The notes: a model not told the origin generated them from the letters alone. Shown: positions 1 to 12,094, counted from the stretch's first letter. The stretch: DNA of 64,000 bases from Phlebopus portentosus (GCA_037892935.1 JAYXKI010000001.1:4092001-4156000), one strand, 5' to 3'. Translations and numbers: made by a program.

Positions 1-1624
1 CTTGTCTTTTTCAGCCATCTTTGCGCGAATAGCTGCTTCGAACTGTCGAGGTTCGGTAGTGCTTCCCGATAGTCCAAGCCTAGTAATTTGCGCAGGTAAA
101 CACGTAGCGCTATCGGACGGACTGACAGCAGGCGATAACCGGTTCGGTGACGGAAGAGGGAACAAATCCTCCTCCGATGTGTCTTCACTCCCACTCCCAG
201 TAGGACTAGGAGGATCGAATCGATCTATATGTTTAAGCCGATCCAAGTTAGGCATAGTTATCATCAAATTGCTTCTGCTCTGAGCATCTTTCTCATCCTC
301 AGTAAGTGCAATTACAGAGGTATTCGGACTCGAGCTGCGTTTCCGATCAACTTCATCGACTCGGACCAAGGAATTGAGTAACTTCCCCGATGCAGCACCT
401 GCCGGACCCTCTTGAAATTGCCGTAAAGCGTGTGCATGCGCAGGTAGAGCTCCAGATCGATCGACAGAAGCACTTCTCCAGAGTTTCAAGGCACCTTTGG
501 TAAAATGCAGCCCAGCGCACCAATCTTCCTCCTCTTCTTCCTCTTCTCGTAAATCGAGACGACTCTGTGAGGGCGTATGCTCTCTCGAAGATTCTTGCAA
601 GGTCGGTAACCGGCCCCGCTTTTGAAGGGGATTCCTATTCCAGTGGACCTCGCTTGCAGCGAGACACTTCTCGCAGCAAGGTCTTAGAGGGATTGTTTCG
701 ACGTTCGGGTCTAGAGGGAGTGAAGGGAGAGACGCAGAACGTCTCTGGGGTTTTCTCGGACCAGAGCTCGAACTTCGATCTGCATCTGCGTCTGGACTCG
801 TGTTCCGGTGACCAAAGCTCGTACTGATCGCTGAAGAGGGCGGAGAAGTTGAATGTCTTAGACATGATCGAGGCAGGACAACCGAAGAATGCGCTGGTGA
901 ATGCGATTTGCGACGGAAGCTAGAAGAACAAGTGATCAGCACCAGCCGTGCAAAAAAGTGTCGTATTCAATTGAAAGACATAAACTCAAGATGTTCCAAA
1001 AGGGGGCAGGAATTCCATAGAGAAAGTTAGAAGAATTACAGGTGACGAAGATAAAAGATAGTCGTGACGGCACCGAAATGACAATCAGGCTCTCCAAAAC
1101 TAAGCAGTAAATGATATGAAAAGTGGATGCGAACGCAAACGAAACGCGATCTTAGTGGTGGGTACGCACATAGGATAAGGCAGTTTGAGAACAACAGGCT
1201 GGGCTGCCTCGTGCCTAGTAGAGTTCGCAGCGATTCTCGGCGGAGAAACACTCACGCCAGCACCTAGCACACCTTCGTCGCTCTCAGCATGCGACTCGTG
1301 CATATCGCTCGGAAAATGCTTTTCTTTAGGAGATGGCGAGCCTAATACGGGCCATTTCCAGCTAAAGGGAAGATTGAGGTTGACTTCAAGTGTTCCAGTC
1401 CTTAAACGATGGGGAACAAATGGACGGGAAGAGGGCCTCTCGGGAATAAGCACGCAGCGTTCGTAGAAGCGTACTTCTCGTCCGAGCGGAGCAATGGCGT
1501 TGTTGCTTAAATTTGCATCGCTATCTGCTGTTGTCGGAGCAGATGTTGTGGATGAAGAGGCTGAGGGGCTGGGGCTGATGCTTGAATGCAAGCTCGGCAA
1601 ACTGGCTGAACTTCCTGAAGCCAT
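1..1624 (-). CDS. Ser-rich hypothetical protein, 3' end outside window
   Basis: Partial gene running off the left edge. Exon 1 (1624-1170) starts at an ATG and encodes a Ser/Pro/Thr-rich N-terminus followed by a better ordered stretch (REVRFYERCVLIPERPSSRP). A 250-nt intron (1169-920, donor GTGCGT, acceptor CTAG) joins it in frame to a long open exon from 919 to beyond base 1. That exon has no stop, and the apparent ATG reading frame at 865 is a shadow. The downstream part has a CCEKC motif (near 650), an acidic run of seven Glu (near 545) and many SP dipeptides. I do not recognise the family. The composition suggests a largely disordered regulatory protein. The joined frame is well supported; the function is unknown. 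Confidence 0.6.
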
Positions 1625-2584
1625 CGTCGCTTATGTACAGATGTTCTCTCGCCGACGTTCCTGATATCGACCTAGACGTGTCTTCGTCGCATAGCTGGTC
1701 GTCGTTGTTGTTGTCGCGAATCAAGAGGGCATAGGGAAAGCAGAAACGCAGTATTGCATTATATATAGTTCTTGGCAAGATGTGTTCACAAGACCTTTTT
1801 TCTTCCCGTCCCGAGGTTGCCTTTTCCGGTATCCGTCCAATAGGTCCCCATCAATTTCATAATCAGCATTCATCTCACCCGCCGCAGAGCTGTAGTCTTG
1901 TCTTTCATTCTGTGATATTCTCGGAGAGCTGCGGTGTGAGGTATGGTATGCTCTTTGTAGGTTTAGGTAGATTTAGGTTTCGCTTCGGAACCCGAAAGTT
2001 ACATTCTGCCAAGGCCCAAGATACACGGGTCTTGATCTTCAAAGAGATAGATTTTCACTGCACAATCCCTATCAGTCTTCGTTGTTTCGACTCAATCGAG
2101 ACGTCCCATCCTTGTTGGATTTTCTGCAAGTTATGAAGTAATTCGCGTCGTATCATCATCACTGCCATGCTCGTCGTGCTCAAGAACCAATTATTGAATG
2201 AACAACTTGTGCGAACATAGGGCTTGCATCAGAATAGCTTGCGTCAGCAAATGCAATACCGCAACTAGTACTGAGGTCCACACCAGCTAGTGATGTCAGG
2301 AGGAAGAAAGAACGGGATTAGTTATTCATATTTCATACTTTTCCCGTTCAAGGCACAATAATGCGTTTTGTTCGTTTACGTTACAAAGGTATAATACACA
2401 TTTCATACAGTGTAACAAGCCGAGGAGCGAAGCGGGCCACAGTCGCTCATCTATCACGGCCCGCACACTGTCAAGCCAGCCTCAATGACAATCTATTTGA
2501 TCGTTTCTCCGAGTCTATTTTATCCATTCTTCCATTATCTTCATTATTCGGTTTGTATGAGCCATCCAGAGCCAAGAGATAGAA
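1625..2584. other. Intergenic, no gene seen
   Basis: The interval lies between the start of the Ser-rich gene and the 3' end of the next minus-strand gene, so it should hold the promoter of the former. A 118-codon plus-strand reading frame (1780-2136) has no recognisable domain or splice context, and I do not call it. Confidence 0.4.
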
Positions 2585-3302
2585 TCACAGCTCCAAATCA
2601 CATCCAGCCTGTTCAAGTAACCTCCGTACGCGTGGCGTGTCAGGCTTGATCTCTTCTAATAGCGGCGCAAAGTAGCGACGCAGGTTGCGATGGTATCGTA
2701 CCGAGTAGAACGTTCCTTGTTTACCCTGTCATCAGGGCGAGCGAACGAGGTTTGACTAGACTAGACACGGCAGTGAGATGGATGGTACGTACGCCTCTTA
2801 CAGTTCCGGTTCGTGTACTCTTCTGTACATGACCATAATACCACGTCTCGCGCTCAGTATCCTTCGATTTTACCCATACGGCATCTCCAGGCTAAAAAAC
2901 CATTCACATCAACATCTAAGTAAGACTCAGAGAAGTTACGTACCTTCAGCTCGAAATCCCACTCTTCATCCCACTCTTCCGGGCCTAGCCCAACCTCAGA
3001 ACTATCTCCATCATCTTCACCCACACCCTGCTCGTCAACATCTGTTTCTTCAGTCAACGATAGCGCCTCGCTCGCAGGCGAGAGATCGGCAAGGCTTCTC
3101 GTCGAGTTCTTGGACCCATCGGCAGAGTTTGCGTTCGAGTATGCAGATACAAGCGTCACTGCACTCGACCCGGAACTGGAGTTTGATGAATTTGAGGAAC
3201 GCTGCGCTCGTGCGGCACGCCGCGGAGTCAGACAAGTGGCATGCTTGGCGCGAGCATTCGTACTGGTCGTACGCTGACGCTGAGCGGGTTTGGGGGAGGC
3301 AT
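2585..3302 (-). CDS. Small SH3/Tudor-like protein
   Basis: Proposed exons on the minus strand: 3302-3273, 3201-2944, 2891-2802 and 2725-2585, each a multiple of three, giving about 172 residues. Donors are GTACGA, GTACGT and GTAAGA; acceptors are GCAG, TTAG and ACAG. The N-terminal half is Ser-rich then acidic (EEWDEEWDFELK). The C-terminal half begins PGDAVWVKSKD, continues with ETWYYGHV and FYSVRYHRNLRRYFAPLLEE, and ends in a conserved-looking IKPDTPRVRRLLEQAG segment. The pattern of a beta-barrel binding module (GDxVWV...W..G.V...Y.V.Y) resembles PWWP, Tudor or BAH-type chromatin modules, but I cannot assign one. The first exon (MPPPNPLSVS) is the least certain part, because no other ATG lies nearby. 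Confidence 0.6.
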
Positions 3303-4619
3303 GGACTGTAGATTTATTGAGCGAAGTCCAGAAGTTGAAAGATTTGCTGAGCCTTCAAGAGCTAGTGATGCGAAAAGAAGATGAGCAACGCAGTTGACGG
3401 GTCTACTTAATCCAGGGGCCGGGTTGAGAGCAGAAGGAGATACAGACACAATATTCTCGAGATCCCGACGGTGCAGCAGTGACAACGAAGGACTTAACGA
3501 CGGGAACGACGAAAAAGGGGAGGATGCGGGGGTGACTGAACAATTATTCCCAGATGGCCAAAGCTCCGAGAAATGGCAAGTTAAAGAGACAAGCTGAGCT
3601 TTAAGTACAAGTCCCTGAAAGCGCCAGACTGAGCCTCTTTATATATCCTTAGATTCTTAGGCCTTCAGCCTCTCAGGCAGGCCCACTGCAATACCTGTAG
3701 CGACCCGGAAAGACAGTGCACAGTCAAGCAAGCTCCTTTGTATTTTGTACACGTAGCCGGGAGAACTACAGGCCAAAACTCGACTCGGTTTCGTTGTCTT
3801 CAGCCTGATGTTCGCGTTGTTCGTCGGTACGGTACAAAACGATCGAAGTTCAACTTCGTCTTTGTTAGGGGACGCGGGAAACTACCAAATCTGGATCGAT
3901 TGGAGATCGGCGGCCAGTCCAGGATAAAGAGAAAATTGAATTGAAATCTGAATACTTGCACAAAAAATTGCTCGAGTGTCAAAATAAATGATGGATGATA
4001 ATAGATTTGGAAAGACGTTGCATATGCTGTGAGCCTCAAAGCACACTTCTGATTCTGATGTTCTGGCTGCATCGGAGATCTTGCGCTCTACATAGTCCAA
4101 ATGAACTTCAGTTGTCCGCTATTCATTACGAGATAATAACAGAGACAATGAATTTTTCGCACAAAAGATCGATCTTGATATACAGCTGCTAATAGTGCCG
4201 CGTAGAAGACATTAACAATTAGAAGGGTCCGTGTAAGCGTTGTCTCTTGGGAAATTGAGGTGGAGCCAACGCATCATTATAACCTATACTCGTCGCCTGG
4301 ACGGTAGAGCTACAATAACAACGCATTCATGAATAAAGACTCAATGTCAAAAGAAATCGACAACGTCGATGGTAACGACTCTCAGCTTCCTGTGCTGATC
4401 TCAGTTGATTGCCGTAAATGTGCAGTCGATCTCACAGACGCCGATCAACGAATGCCTTTCTTTTGACTTGCGTCCACAACGAAGTGGTGACTCGAAATTT
4501 TCGAACCCGGCTCCTGCTGAAACAGAGACACAAGAGCTCAACTCGTTAGGTCCTGCTTCATCTGCGAAGACTGAAAGCAGGGCGTCCTGGTGGCAATGCT
4601 GCAGCAGGAACTATCGCAT
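3303..4619. other. Intergenic between divergent genes
   Basis: This stretch lies between divergently transcribed genes, so both promoters should be here. A TATATA-like stretch at about 3650-3657 could serve the minus-strand gene. No other coding segment is convincing. Confidence 0.4.
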
Positions 4620-5363
4620 ATGGACCGCATCACCCAGCTGCAAAATGAGATCGAACAAGTCAGTATGAGTCTCTAGTCAGTACATCTCACCTTTCATTCT
4701 TCAATAATCTATCTTGCGTAATTCTGAAGCACCATCTGACCTCGACAACCGTTCGCTTTGATGTTACAGCTGCTGACGATCATGTCCCAAGCCATTCAAT
4801 ATCTCACCACACGCACGAACTTCGAACAAGTTAGCGCAGCCATACCTATCACGAAATCGAGGAATGCGGATAAGTTCGATCCCCCGGATGTTTTTGAGTG
4901 TGAGTTCGAGGCATAACACTTCCTCAACCCTCGTCCACCTTGCTGACTGTGCATCATATTGTGCAGCCAACAAAGCTGAGCTGGCAGCTGATCTCGTCTC
5001 CAAAGCGAAACAAGTTGAGGTGCTCATAAAGTCGTTACCTGTTCCAGAGTCCGAGGAATCTCAGGTTCGTCTTCTAGGATACTTATCAGTGGATACGAGA
5101 TACAGCCCTCTCTCTCTTTATTGTAGGCTTTGCGATTCCAGAAGCTTGAAGAAGAAATGCAAGAAGCAAACGAGGGGTACGCCGCAGCTCTGAACAGAGC
5201 AAGTGAGTCCCGAGTTAATTCTTCGTAATCATACAGGATGGCATTGACTTATTTAACGCCCCCTTCAGAGAACTTGCACGCCCAGGTATCTGAAGTCCTC
5301 CGCGAAATGCTCAGCGCATCGGAGTTACCACAACCCATGGAAAATGGAGAAGCAGTTTATTGA
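4620..5363 (+). CDS. MED21: Mediator complex subunit 21
   Basis: Exons 4620-4658, 4770-4899, 4967-5064, 5127-5202 and 5269-5363 give 145 residues. The start MDRITQLQNEIEQ followed by LLTIMSQAIQYLTTRTNF is the hallmark N-terminus of MED21 (Srb7), a subunit of the middle module of Mediator, which relays activator signals to RNA polymerase II in the nucleus. The rest is helical and charged (ELAADLVSKAKQVEVLIKSLP, LRFQKLEEEMQEANEGYAAAL), as expected for the coiled-coil that pairs with MED7. An in-frame ATG eight codons upstream (4596) is possible, but the family normally starts at MDRIT. The stop lies about 110 bp from the convergent cullin gene. Confidence 0.93.
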
Positions 5364-5471
5364 ACCTTCTACATTGCATATCATGTATACCATAATGTAC
5401 AATGCATTTATAATCCTATCGTCCGTATTGTACATATTGCGCCTTTTACAGCTTCCACATCGGACTCCTAC

Positions 5472-8303
5472 CTACGCGACATACACGTACTTATTCGGCT
5501 CATTATCATCACGCCTCATATACTCCTGCTCTATAAGCTGCTCAAACCGCGTCTTGATCATACCAACGTCAGGCTGGAAGTGCTTCTTCATCACGTCCAC
5601 TGTCTCGTTTATCAGTGCCTGGTGCGTCATTGTTTTCTTCGCCTTCATAATGCGCACGATTGCAGCGTCGAGTAAGGACTTGCGTTCCATCTCGATTGCC
5701 CCTTGTGTGCGTTTAGTCTCTTCGGGCTGAGGACATAGGTCGTGAGTCAGCAATTGACCCAGAAATGAGAGATACACGCACCGTTTCCTTAACCTGTATA
5801 GAGTTGATGTGTACGCGGAAGCGTTCATCCGTGAACTCGGCATTGAATACGAAGACGTCCGAGTCATCCACGTCTTTCCCCTGTGGTCTTTTCTTCAATA
5901 CCTTTTTCGGACCGCATGCAAGTGATTGAAGAGTCCGTCGAAGGTCCCCATCCTCTGCAGCATAGTCACGTCATCAGAACACCATTCTGACGAAATAGAT
6001 GCATCTCACCAATCTGCGTCTGCTCCTTGATATCCGGAAAAACGATCTCATCCTGGTCATTGAAAAGTAGGAGGACGAGCGTCTGATACATGCTGACTGT
6101 CAACTCCTTCTCGCCAGCCTTAAATCTCGCCCTCAGAGCCGCAGTCCCGAGCGAATGATCCCAGTTCAGTTTTCTTCCTTTATGCTTGCTTTTATAATAC
6201 TCCTCGAAACGCGCAAGCGCCGCTGCCATAGGCGTAGGAAGGACAGCTTCACCTGACCGTTTTGTCGAGAAAGGCCAGAAAGCCGCTTCAAGAACCATCA
6301 CGTTCAATCCGCGCAGCAATGCAATAGGCTGGTCAAACTTGTCCTCGGCGGACCGTGCTTCGCGTTCTTGAAACTCGGTCATCAGGTCGCGTGAAAGCGC
6401 GAGGTCGCGGAACATGTTGTCGCCCATGCTAAACTCCGGGTCATACTGTTCCTTGAGAATCTTAAGCACGGACTTTTCAAAGTCGTCTGATGCGCTGCGT
6501 TGCAGTAGAAGCCGCTTCGCAAGGGCTTTATGGTAAAACGTTCGGAACACATCTTTGTCTACAGGACCAAATTCAATATGCACTATTCAGATTGAAGGAC
6601 ATGACTTTACTTGCCTCGAGTGAACCGGTATAGTCCGAGTATAGCTTCGAGCTTCTTTTGAAACTCCTCGTCGCTCGCGCCCTTCTGGCCCCTACGCATG
6701 TCGCGATCCAGATACTTCGCTATCTTCTCCGCAGGAACGATCTTTCGTACTCGGAAGCCGGTCGCAAACGCATCTGTCGCAGCATTCTTGAACTGCTTGT
6801 CTCCAGCGAATGCTTCGACCAACGCAGTATCGATGAACGCCTTAAAGTCCAGTAACCGATCAACCATCTCCTCGTCGCGTTCTTTATCATTCACAATAGT
6901 CAAGACGACATTGCGCACGTGGTCCTTGAATGCCCCGCAAAGCACACCGAGCCCGTCCACACGACTAAATAGGCTGTACATCCGGACAAGGCCATCCATG
7001 CTCTTCGCATTCACCGCACTCTCTATACCGAGACTGAGCCAGTGTAGACGACTGTCAAGTAACGCCCTCTCTGTCGTCTTCTGTATCTCAGACCAGTCAC
7101 CTTCAAATTCAGATAAAACTTCCGAAGAGCGTCGCTCCTCTTCTTGCAACCGCTCCGCGCAGAGTTTGAGGAAACCATTCTGATCATCTTTGAGTGTCTC
7201 AGCTAAACGTTCTGACTCTTCGGAGTAGAAGCGACGTGTGGCTTCAATGTACGGTTCGAGGAATAGCTCATTGAAGAGTGAGTATTCAGCGAGGAGACGT
7301 ACGAGGGTAACGATAGTCTGCCGACCAGGATGCTTCTGTCTTTTGAGATGATTTAGAATAATCAAGGACCGGTCGGTTGCTGACGTACCTTTCACGACGT
7401 TCAAAGTTGACCCAACCCTTGATCGCATCCTGTATGCAGGATCGAATCCTGTCGTGCTGTAAAATCTGTGTTCTATATATCTGCATTCCAAGTTCCCTGA
7501 GATTCAAGTTAGCTTTACGCCGGTTTAGAAGTCAGAAGTCAAGTGAAGCTCACCGAACATGAAGAGCATCCGCCTTATTTGGGACAAATACCAAGTCCAG
7601 ATACGTCAAAAGTGCCTCTATCAAACGTATGCATTTATCGAACCAGACAGTTGCATTTACAAGTTCCTCCAGCCAGTCTTCGCTCTTCAGGTCTCTATGA
7701 GATAACAGAGTCTTGTTCACACCGGACGTAGCCTCTCTGATCTCGAACTGCATCTTATCGTAGACCCACTGTCCTTTGCCGGCGATGACTACTATCATGC
7801 GAGTAGCGTTGAACACGTCCTCGTCGATGAAGGGACGTGACTTGGAAACGGTGGATGATGAACGCTGTGGAGGTACCAGGATGCTATGAATTCCGTTCTG
7901 AATCGTCCGAAGCAATGAATTGAAGTAGCTATCCGATCTCGTGTTATCTGCCAATTACCTTTAGCTAAACGTGTCTCTACTATAGAGTATGAAACGTACC
8001 AGGAGGATTTATGACTGTAAGTCTCTTCACACCGTCAGACAGGGTGTCAGTTGCATCTGTCCGTTCTTTTCCTTTTCCTTTGTCACTCGATCTCTTAACA
8101 GACGACGCATAGTCCGAATCACCTTCGAGCCTCGCTGTCTTTCGAGGAGGACTCCGAGATCTCGGAGACTGTTGTTGAACTGCTGCATCTGTGGTGGAAA
8201 TAAGCAGCCTTGGCTTATATTCTGAAAGGCCCTTTGAGTTTGAAGGAAAATTGAGGAGATTAAACAAGTCTAGTGAACGAGCTGGGGGAGATCTAACGGA
8301 CAT
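5472..8303 (-). CDS. Cullin-4-type ubiquitin ligase scaffold
   Basis: Multi-exon cullin, ATG at 8303 and stop at 5472. A Ser/Arg-rich N-terminal extension ends in [12 protein letters not shown], the CUL4-like lead-in. Helical cullin repeats follow ([47 protein letters not shown]). The cullin homology core comes next ([52 protein letters not shown]). The C-terminal winged helix carries the neddylation context [10 protein letters not shown] and ends NKYVYVA, like CUL4. Such scaffolds hold RBX1 at the C-terminus and DDB1-type adaptors at the N-terminus to ubiquitinate nuclear substrates in DNA repair and replication. Exons are separated by short introns (near 5730-5790, 5890-5970, 6585-6605, 7380, 7500-7550 and 7955-7990). 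Confidence 0.93.
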
Positions 8304-8399
8304 CGTGGACTCTGACCAGGACGAAATACGTCACGTGGCCATTCAGCCTTAGATTCGTACGTAATATAATACTGATTTTTGCCGAGTCGCGGAATGAAT

Positions 8400-8983
8400 G
8401 CGCCTTTCTGCGCGGAATCGATGCGCATTGGTAACACTGAAAAGGTCGTCAATCTCTGGAACGAATAACACAGGCTCAGAATACCGTAACTAGACTTGCA
8501 CTGGCAGCGGAAACTAACGATTCAGCTATTCCAATCCTCATTACAGCAGAGCCGTTCCTTGATCACCTCCTCAACAGCTCCCACGGAGGTGTCTCTTAGC
8601 ATTCACAGTGGCGCCCACAACACCCATTATTCAATACCAGCTATCCCCGGAAACCCTTCAGGTACGTCTCTTGTACTCAAAGCGACCCGTTGCAAATAAT
8701 GAAGTATCACTGGACCGTCAGAGATTCGCCAGGCTGGATTGCTTACTTCGAAGAAGAATTCGGGAAGCTTAGCTATGCCATCCAAGCAAAGGCGGTGGAG
8801 GAAGAGCTCAGCGCGTGGGACAATATTAACCTCTATCCAAAGTATGCGTTGCCACATGCTCCTTTGGAGCTTGTTTGTGGCGAGAACGTTCCTCGCTTGC
8901 GCGAAATTGCTACAAAGTACGATCCGCATAAGCTCATGACGCTACCGGAGGTATCAAATTTCAGGATTAGTATACTAAATTAG
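8400..8983 (+). pseudogene. FAD-linked oxidoreductase C-terminal remnant
   Basis: The last roughly 95 codons (8690-8983) read like the C-terminus of a berberine-bridge/FAD_binding_4-type oxidase: a Trp/Phe-rich stretch, then NLYPKYALPHAPLELVCGEN and VPRLREIATKYDPHKLM. Upstream pieces such as TRLALAAETNDSAIPILITA (from about 8488) and FLDHLLNSSHGG are in other frames, separated by stops and frame changes. No N-terminal FAD-binding domain is present before the cullin start. These enzymes are common tailoring oxidases in secondary metabolism. I read this as a truncated, inactivated copy. An expressed multi-exon gene is less likely, because no donor/acceptor set rescues the 5' part. Confidence 0.6.
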
Positions 8984-10221
8984 TTCAGTAAGCTGTCCAA
9001 TTCTATACGGTTATCGTATGTTCGGGCTTCGAACGGCTATCAGGTCAATTTTATTCTGACACGAGGTTCAGAGGCCAAAAATTGTTCAACTGGCAAAGAA
9101 CTCTGCATTGAACTTGAAGCGCCCAGAAGACAGGACGAAAGTGCCGTTGTGAAACTCGGAAAACTTGCATTTCTAGACTCCTGCTTCTTTGGTCTTGATT
9201 TATCCGAGTCCTGAGAAGTAAAAGAAAAATCGACACTGACTATCACCGTCATACACGGAGACGTTGCGTTGCAATCTTGCGGGGCGAAGAACCAACGAAT
9301 ACGGAGCTCCTAGTAGATCTCGTACCAAATGCCCGGGAACGCGGTGCTTTCGAGACCAGGTGAAAGCCACCTGTGCTTCTATGTATGTGATGGTATTCTG
9401 CTCCAACGAGCATTATTCATAGGACACTACCCCTTGCTGATGCGAACTTCTTGACCAAAAAATAGAAGGAAGAATAGTCAAGAACTCGTGGTTTATCCTT
9501 CACTGCGGTTGTTTCTCTTCACCTTCGAATGGTTGGCTGTGCTTTGTTCATTTTGCAGCGGAACCAATAGACTGAACTATTTTTGGTCAGTTCAGTTCGC
9601 CATGACGCTTTTTTTTCAGAAGAGAAAAATTCGTTAATTTGTTTTTAGCCCTAAGCGGATTCCGGACAACGGGTTGTGTGTGAGGCGCCGAGCAGGCAAA
9701 TGGAGTTCCGGAGTTCTAGTGCACCTTGGCCGCATGATTGAATTAGTCGCCGTTTCTTTTATACTGCGCCGGGCTGGTTCTTCAGTTCCCGGAACCTTGG
9801 AAGCCACTGTTTCGAGGTGTCATCACTTCTGCACGTTCCGGAGCAACGAATGGACCGGGCTACTGGTCCTGATCCGATCCTCATCTGACAATGTGGTGCA
9901 CTCTCAGAATCTCTGTTGACAAAGTGCCTTCCAACGCTTACGTTTAAATTGATTCCCGGGCTCCACCTATTCTCATGAACTGTAAGAGGATGAACGTCGT
10001 GAACCTTGCCCTCAGCCACCTTCACTCCATCCTAAAGCGATTATCGGTGATGTCGGGACTTCATGAAAATTATCAAACTTCCCTTTGCGATCGAAAGAAT
10101 AGCCGTGTCGTACGTGAATACTGTAAGATACGCAGAGTTCAATGCGCTGAAATCCAAGCCCCATAAGAGTAGCAATCTGACTACCCAGTCTAAGAAATAA
10201 CCTCGTTTCCCGCCATTCTCC
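8984..10221. other. Intergenic, no gene seen
   Basis: Only short open frames with no recognisable domain occur here (for example 9674-9919 plus). The stretch just before 10222 should carry the promoter of DUF6533-like copy A. Confidence 0.4.
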
Positions 10222-12094
10222 ATGGCCAACGACATTGCAAAGGAAGGCTTCCGCACTCATGTGCTGGAAAATGATCAAGTACTTTTAGTGGGACATTCAT
10301 TCTTTACTAACAAGTCTTTTTCACTCATACTTGGAAAAGCGTATTGCAGGTACCTAGTTTCGACTCACTTGCTTGCTGTCTTATTTACATCATTGTAAAT
10401 GACAGCGAGTATGACCGCACTAATGGCGTTCGACACATTCATTTCTCTCGCTCAGTATGTCATGTGCTAGACTTTATCTATAATTCGGTCTAACTTTGTG
10501 CTATTTTGTTTCTTTTTCAAAAGAGAAGTATGTCTGCGTTGTCCAATTAACTTCATATAGTATAACTCACTCCACAAAACTCAGGTTAGACTTGTTTGGG
10601 TAAGCCAATCTCGTTTATACATGACGCCCACTCTGATGAACTTCAGAACGCAAGATGGTCATTCGGAAAGGCTCTTTATCTACTTATCCGATATGGGTCA
10701 CTACTTATTGCCATTGCCGGCCTCTATGGTATGTATGTAGTTTTAATGACAGAAATGATACTTATCTTGTGCATTCTGCAAGGTTGTCTTGACGTCAATC
10801 CCTCGGTCAAAGTATGTCCCTTTCCGCAGATTGAACTAAAACATCCTATTGACTACTTGCTCTGATTTGAGATGTGCGTATTATTGGCCGGAAATGCCGC
10901 CTTTTGTTGAGGCTTATCATTTGACAAGCTGTCGAATTTTGACCCAGACATATGTGGCGTTAGTACCAAGGTTATTGCGAGGACCAGAAGGAACATTGAT
11001 ATCTGTTGTAGATGCGCCTGCGCCTTGAGAATTTCGATTGATGGCAGGTCCCCCAAATCGATTGTTGCTGTATGATTTCCATTGATTCCTTTGCATTTTA
11101 CCCGACAGTCGTCCAATTACTCAGAACTTCCGCTCTGTATAGTGACTGTCCAAATAAGAAAATGTTGCTTCTTACATTTAGCACTGTACGGGGCCTTTTT
11201 TTCCTTCGTCTCCGAAGCATACGAAATATAACTTCACTCTCGGTCTAGATTCAATTTATTGTTCTCTTTGTCCTAAGCATTGAGCTTGTCAGGTCATACG
11301 ATCGTAAGCGAAGTTCTACCAGAAAATCTTATGTCTAATCAACTCATTCTCTTTAGTGATTCGATACCCATTGTAAGCACCATCTTCTTAAAGGTCGATT
11401 CTACAAGGCCAAACATTTTTCAGCTCAGGCGTTTCCTGTTCTTCGATGACGTCGCCTCCAAGGGCCTTGTATTTGGTCTTCTATGCACTCATGGTCACCA
11501 CCGATCTGTCCATCTGTGCAGCTTGCGCGATAAGAGTATTTGAGCTATGTACTACACTTGACTATTATCCATTTTACCACACCTCACTTTTTTTGTGTTG
11601 CAGGGACTAGTGGAAAATCCAAACTTGCAATGGTAATACTTCGGGACTGTAAGTCAGAATATACCTTTCGTCCGGGCAATTAGTGACATGTCATTTGATA
11701 TGTTTTCTCATGCCTCAGCTCTTGTATACATGCTCGTCCTTTCCGTGTAAGAATTCAGCGATTACAGCTCAGTTTACTGACTCGCTAAACACTATACAGC
11801 TTGTCCGTTCCCCAATTTCTAACCCCTATCGTTCTACCTGATAACAACGCAATAATAGTAGCAGGCTTCAACTACGTCCTCGCTGCCACCTCGGGTATCG
11901 CATGCTGTCGTATGATCCTGAATATCCGCTCGTCGTGTCTTTCCCAACAAGACCTAGGACTTACCGCCACATCCATGACTTTCCAGGAAATAACTTTTAT
12001 TTCTCAGATCGAGTTTGACCATAGCGGAAATGAAATGATGCCAATCGGGGAAAACCAGCAAGATTCTATGAACAAGAGGGCTTCACTCGCTTAG
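10222..12094 (+). CDS. DUF6533-like membrane protein, copy A
   Basis: First of five paralogues. The start MANDIAKEGFRTHVLEND lies in a short exon. A 10-nt micro-exon follows (10340-10349, residues RIA), then ASMTALMAFDTFISLAQ. A second 10-nt micro-exon (10590-10599) is followed by NARWSFGKALYLLIRYGSLL. The pattern (T.L..YD..I..EEV..W...S.GK.LYL..RY) matches DUF6533, a basidiomycete family of multi-pass membrane proteins of unknown function. Later exons give CRILTQTYVA and ALYSDCPNKKMLLL. The C-terminus runs VPQFLTPIVLPDNNAIIVAG, then ACCRMILNIRS, ending at 12094. The 10733-10960 region stays in frame only if a donor 4 nt downstream of the expected one is used. Exons between 11150 and 11640 are not fully resolved, so the gene may be functional or newly decayed. 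Confidence 0.6.
10340..10349 (+). other. 10-nt micro-exon 1 of DUF6533-like copy A
   Basis: The micro-exon CGTATTGCAG has AAG before it and GTACCT after it. It joins the preceding phase-0 exon to a following exon that starts with two bases, giving RIA then ASM. Counterparts of exactly the same length occur at 13509-13518, 15413-15422, 23141-23150 (minus) and 63882-63891. Confidence 0.65.

Noticed and set aside
635..865. 76-codon minus-strand frame starting MSKTFNFSALF
   Set aside because: A shadow: another frame on the same strand is open without a stop from 919 to the window edge and joins exon 1 in phase.
3228..3485. Upstream start at 3485 for the SH3/Tudor-like gene
   Set aside because: The first codon is TTG, and no ATG lies between about 3303 and 3620 on that strand.
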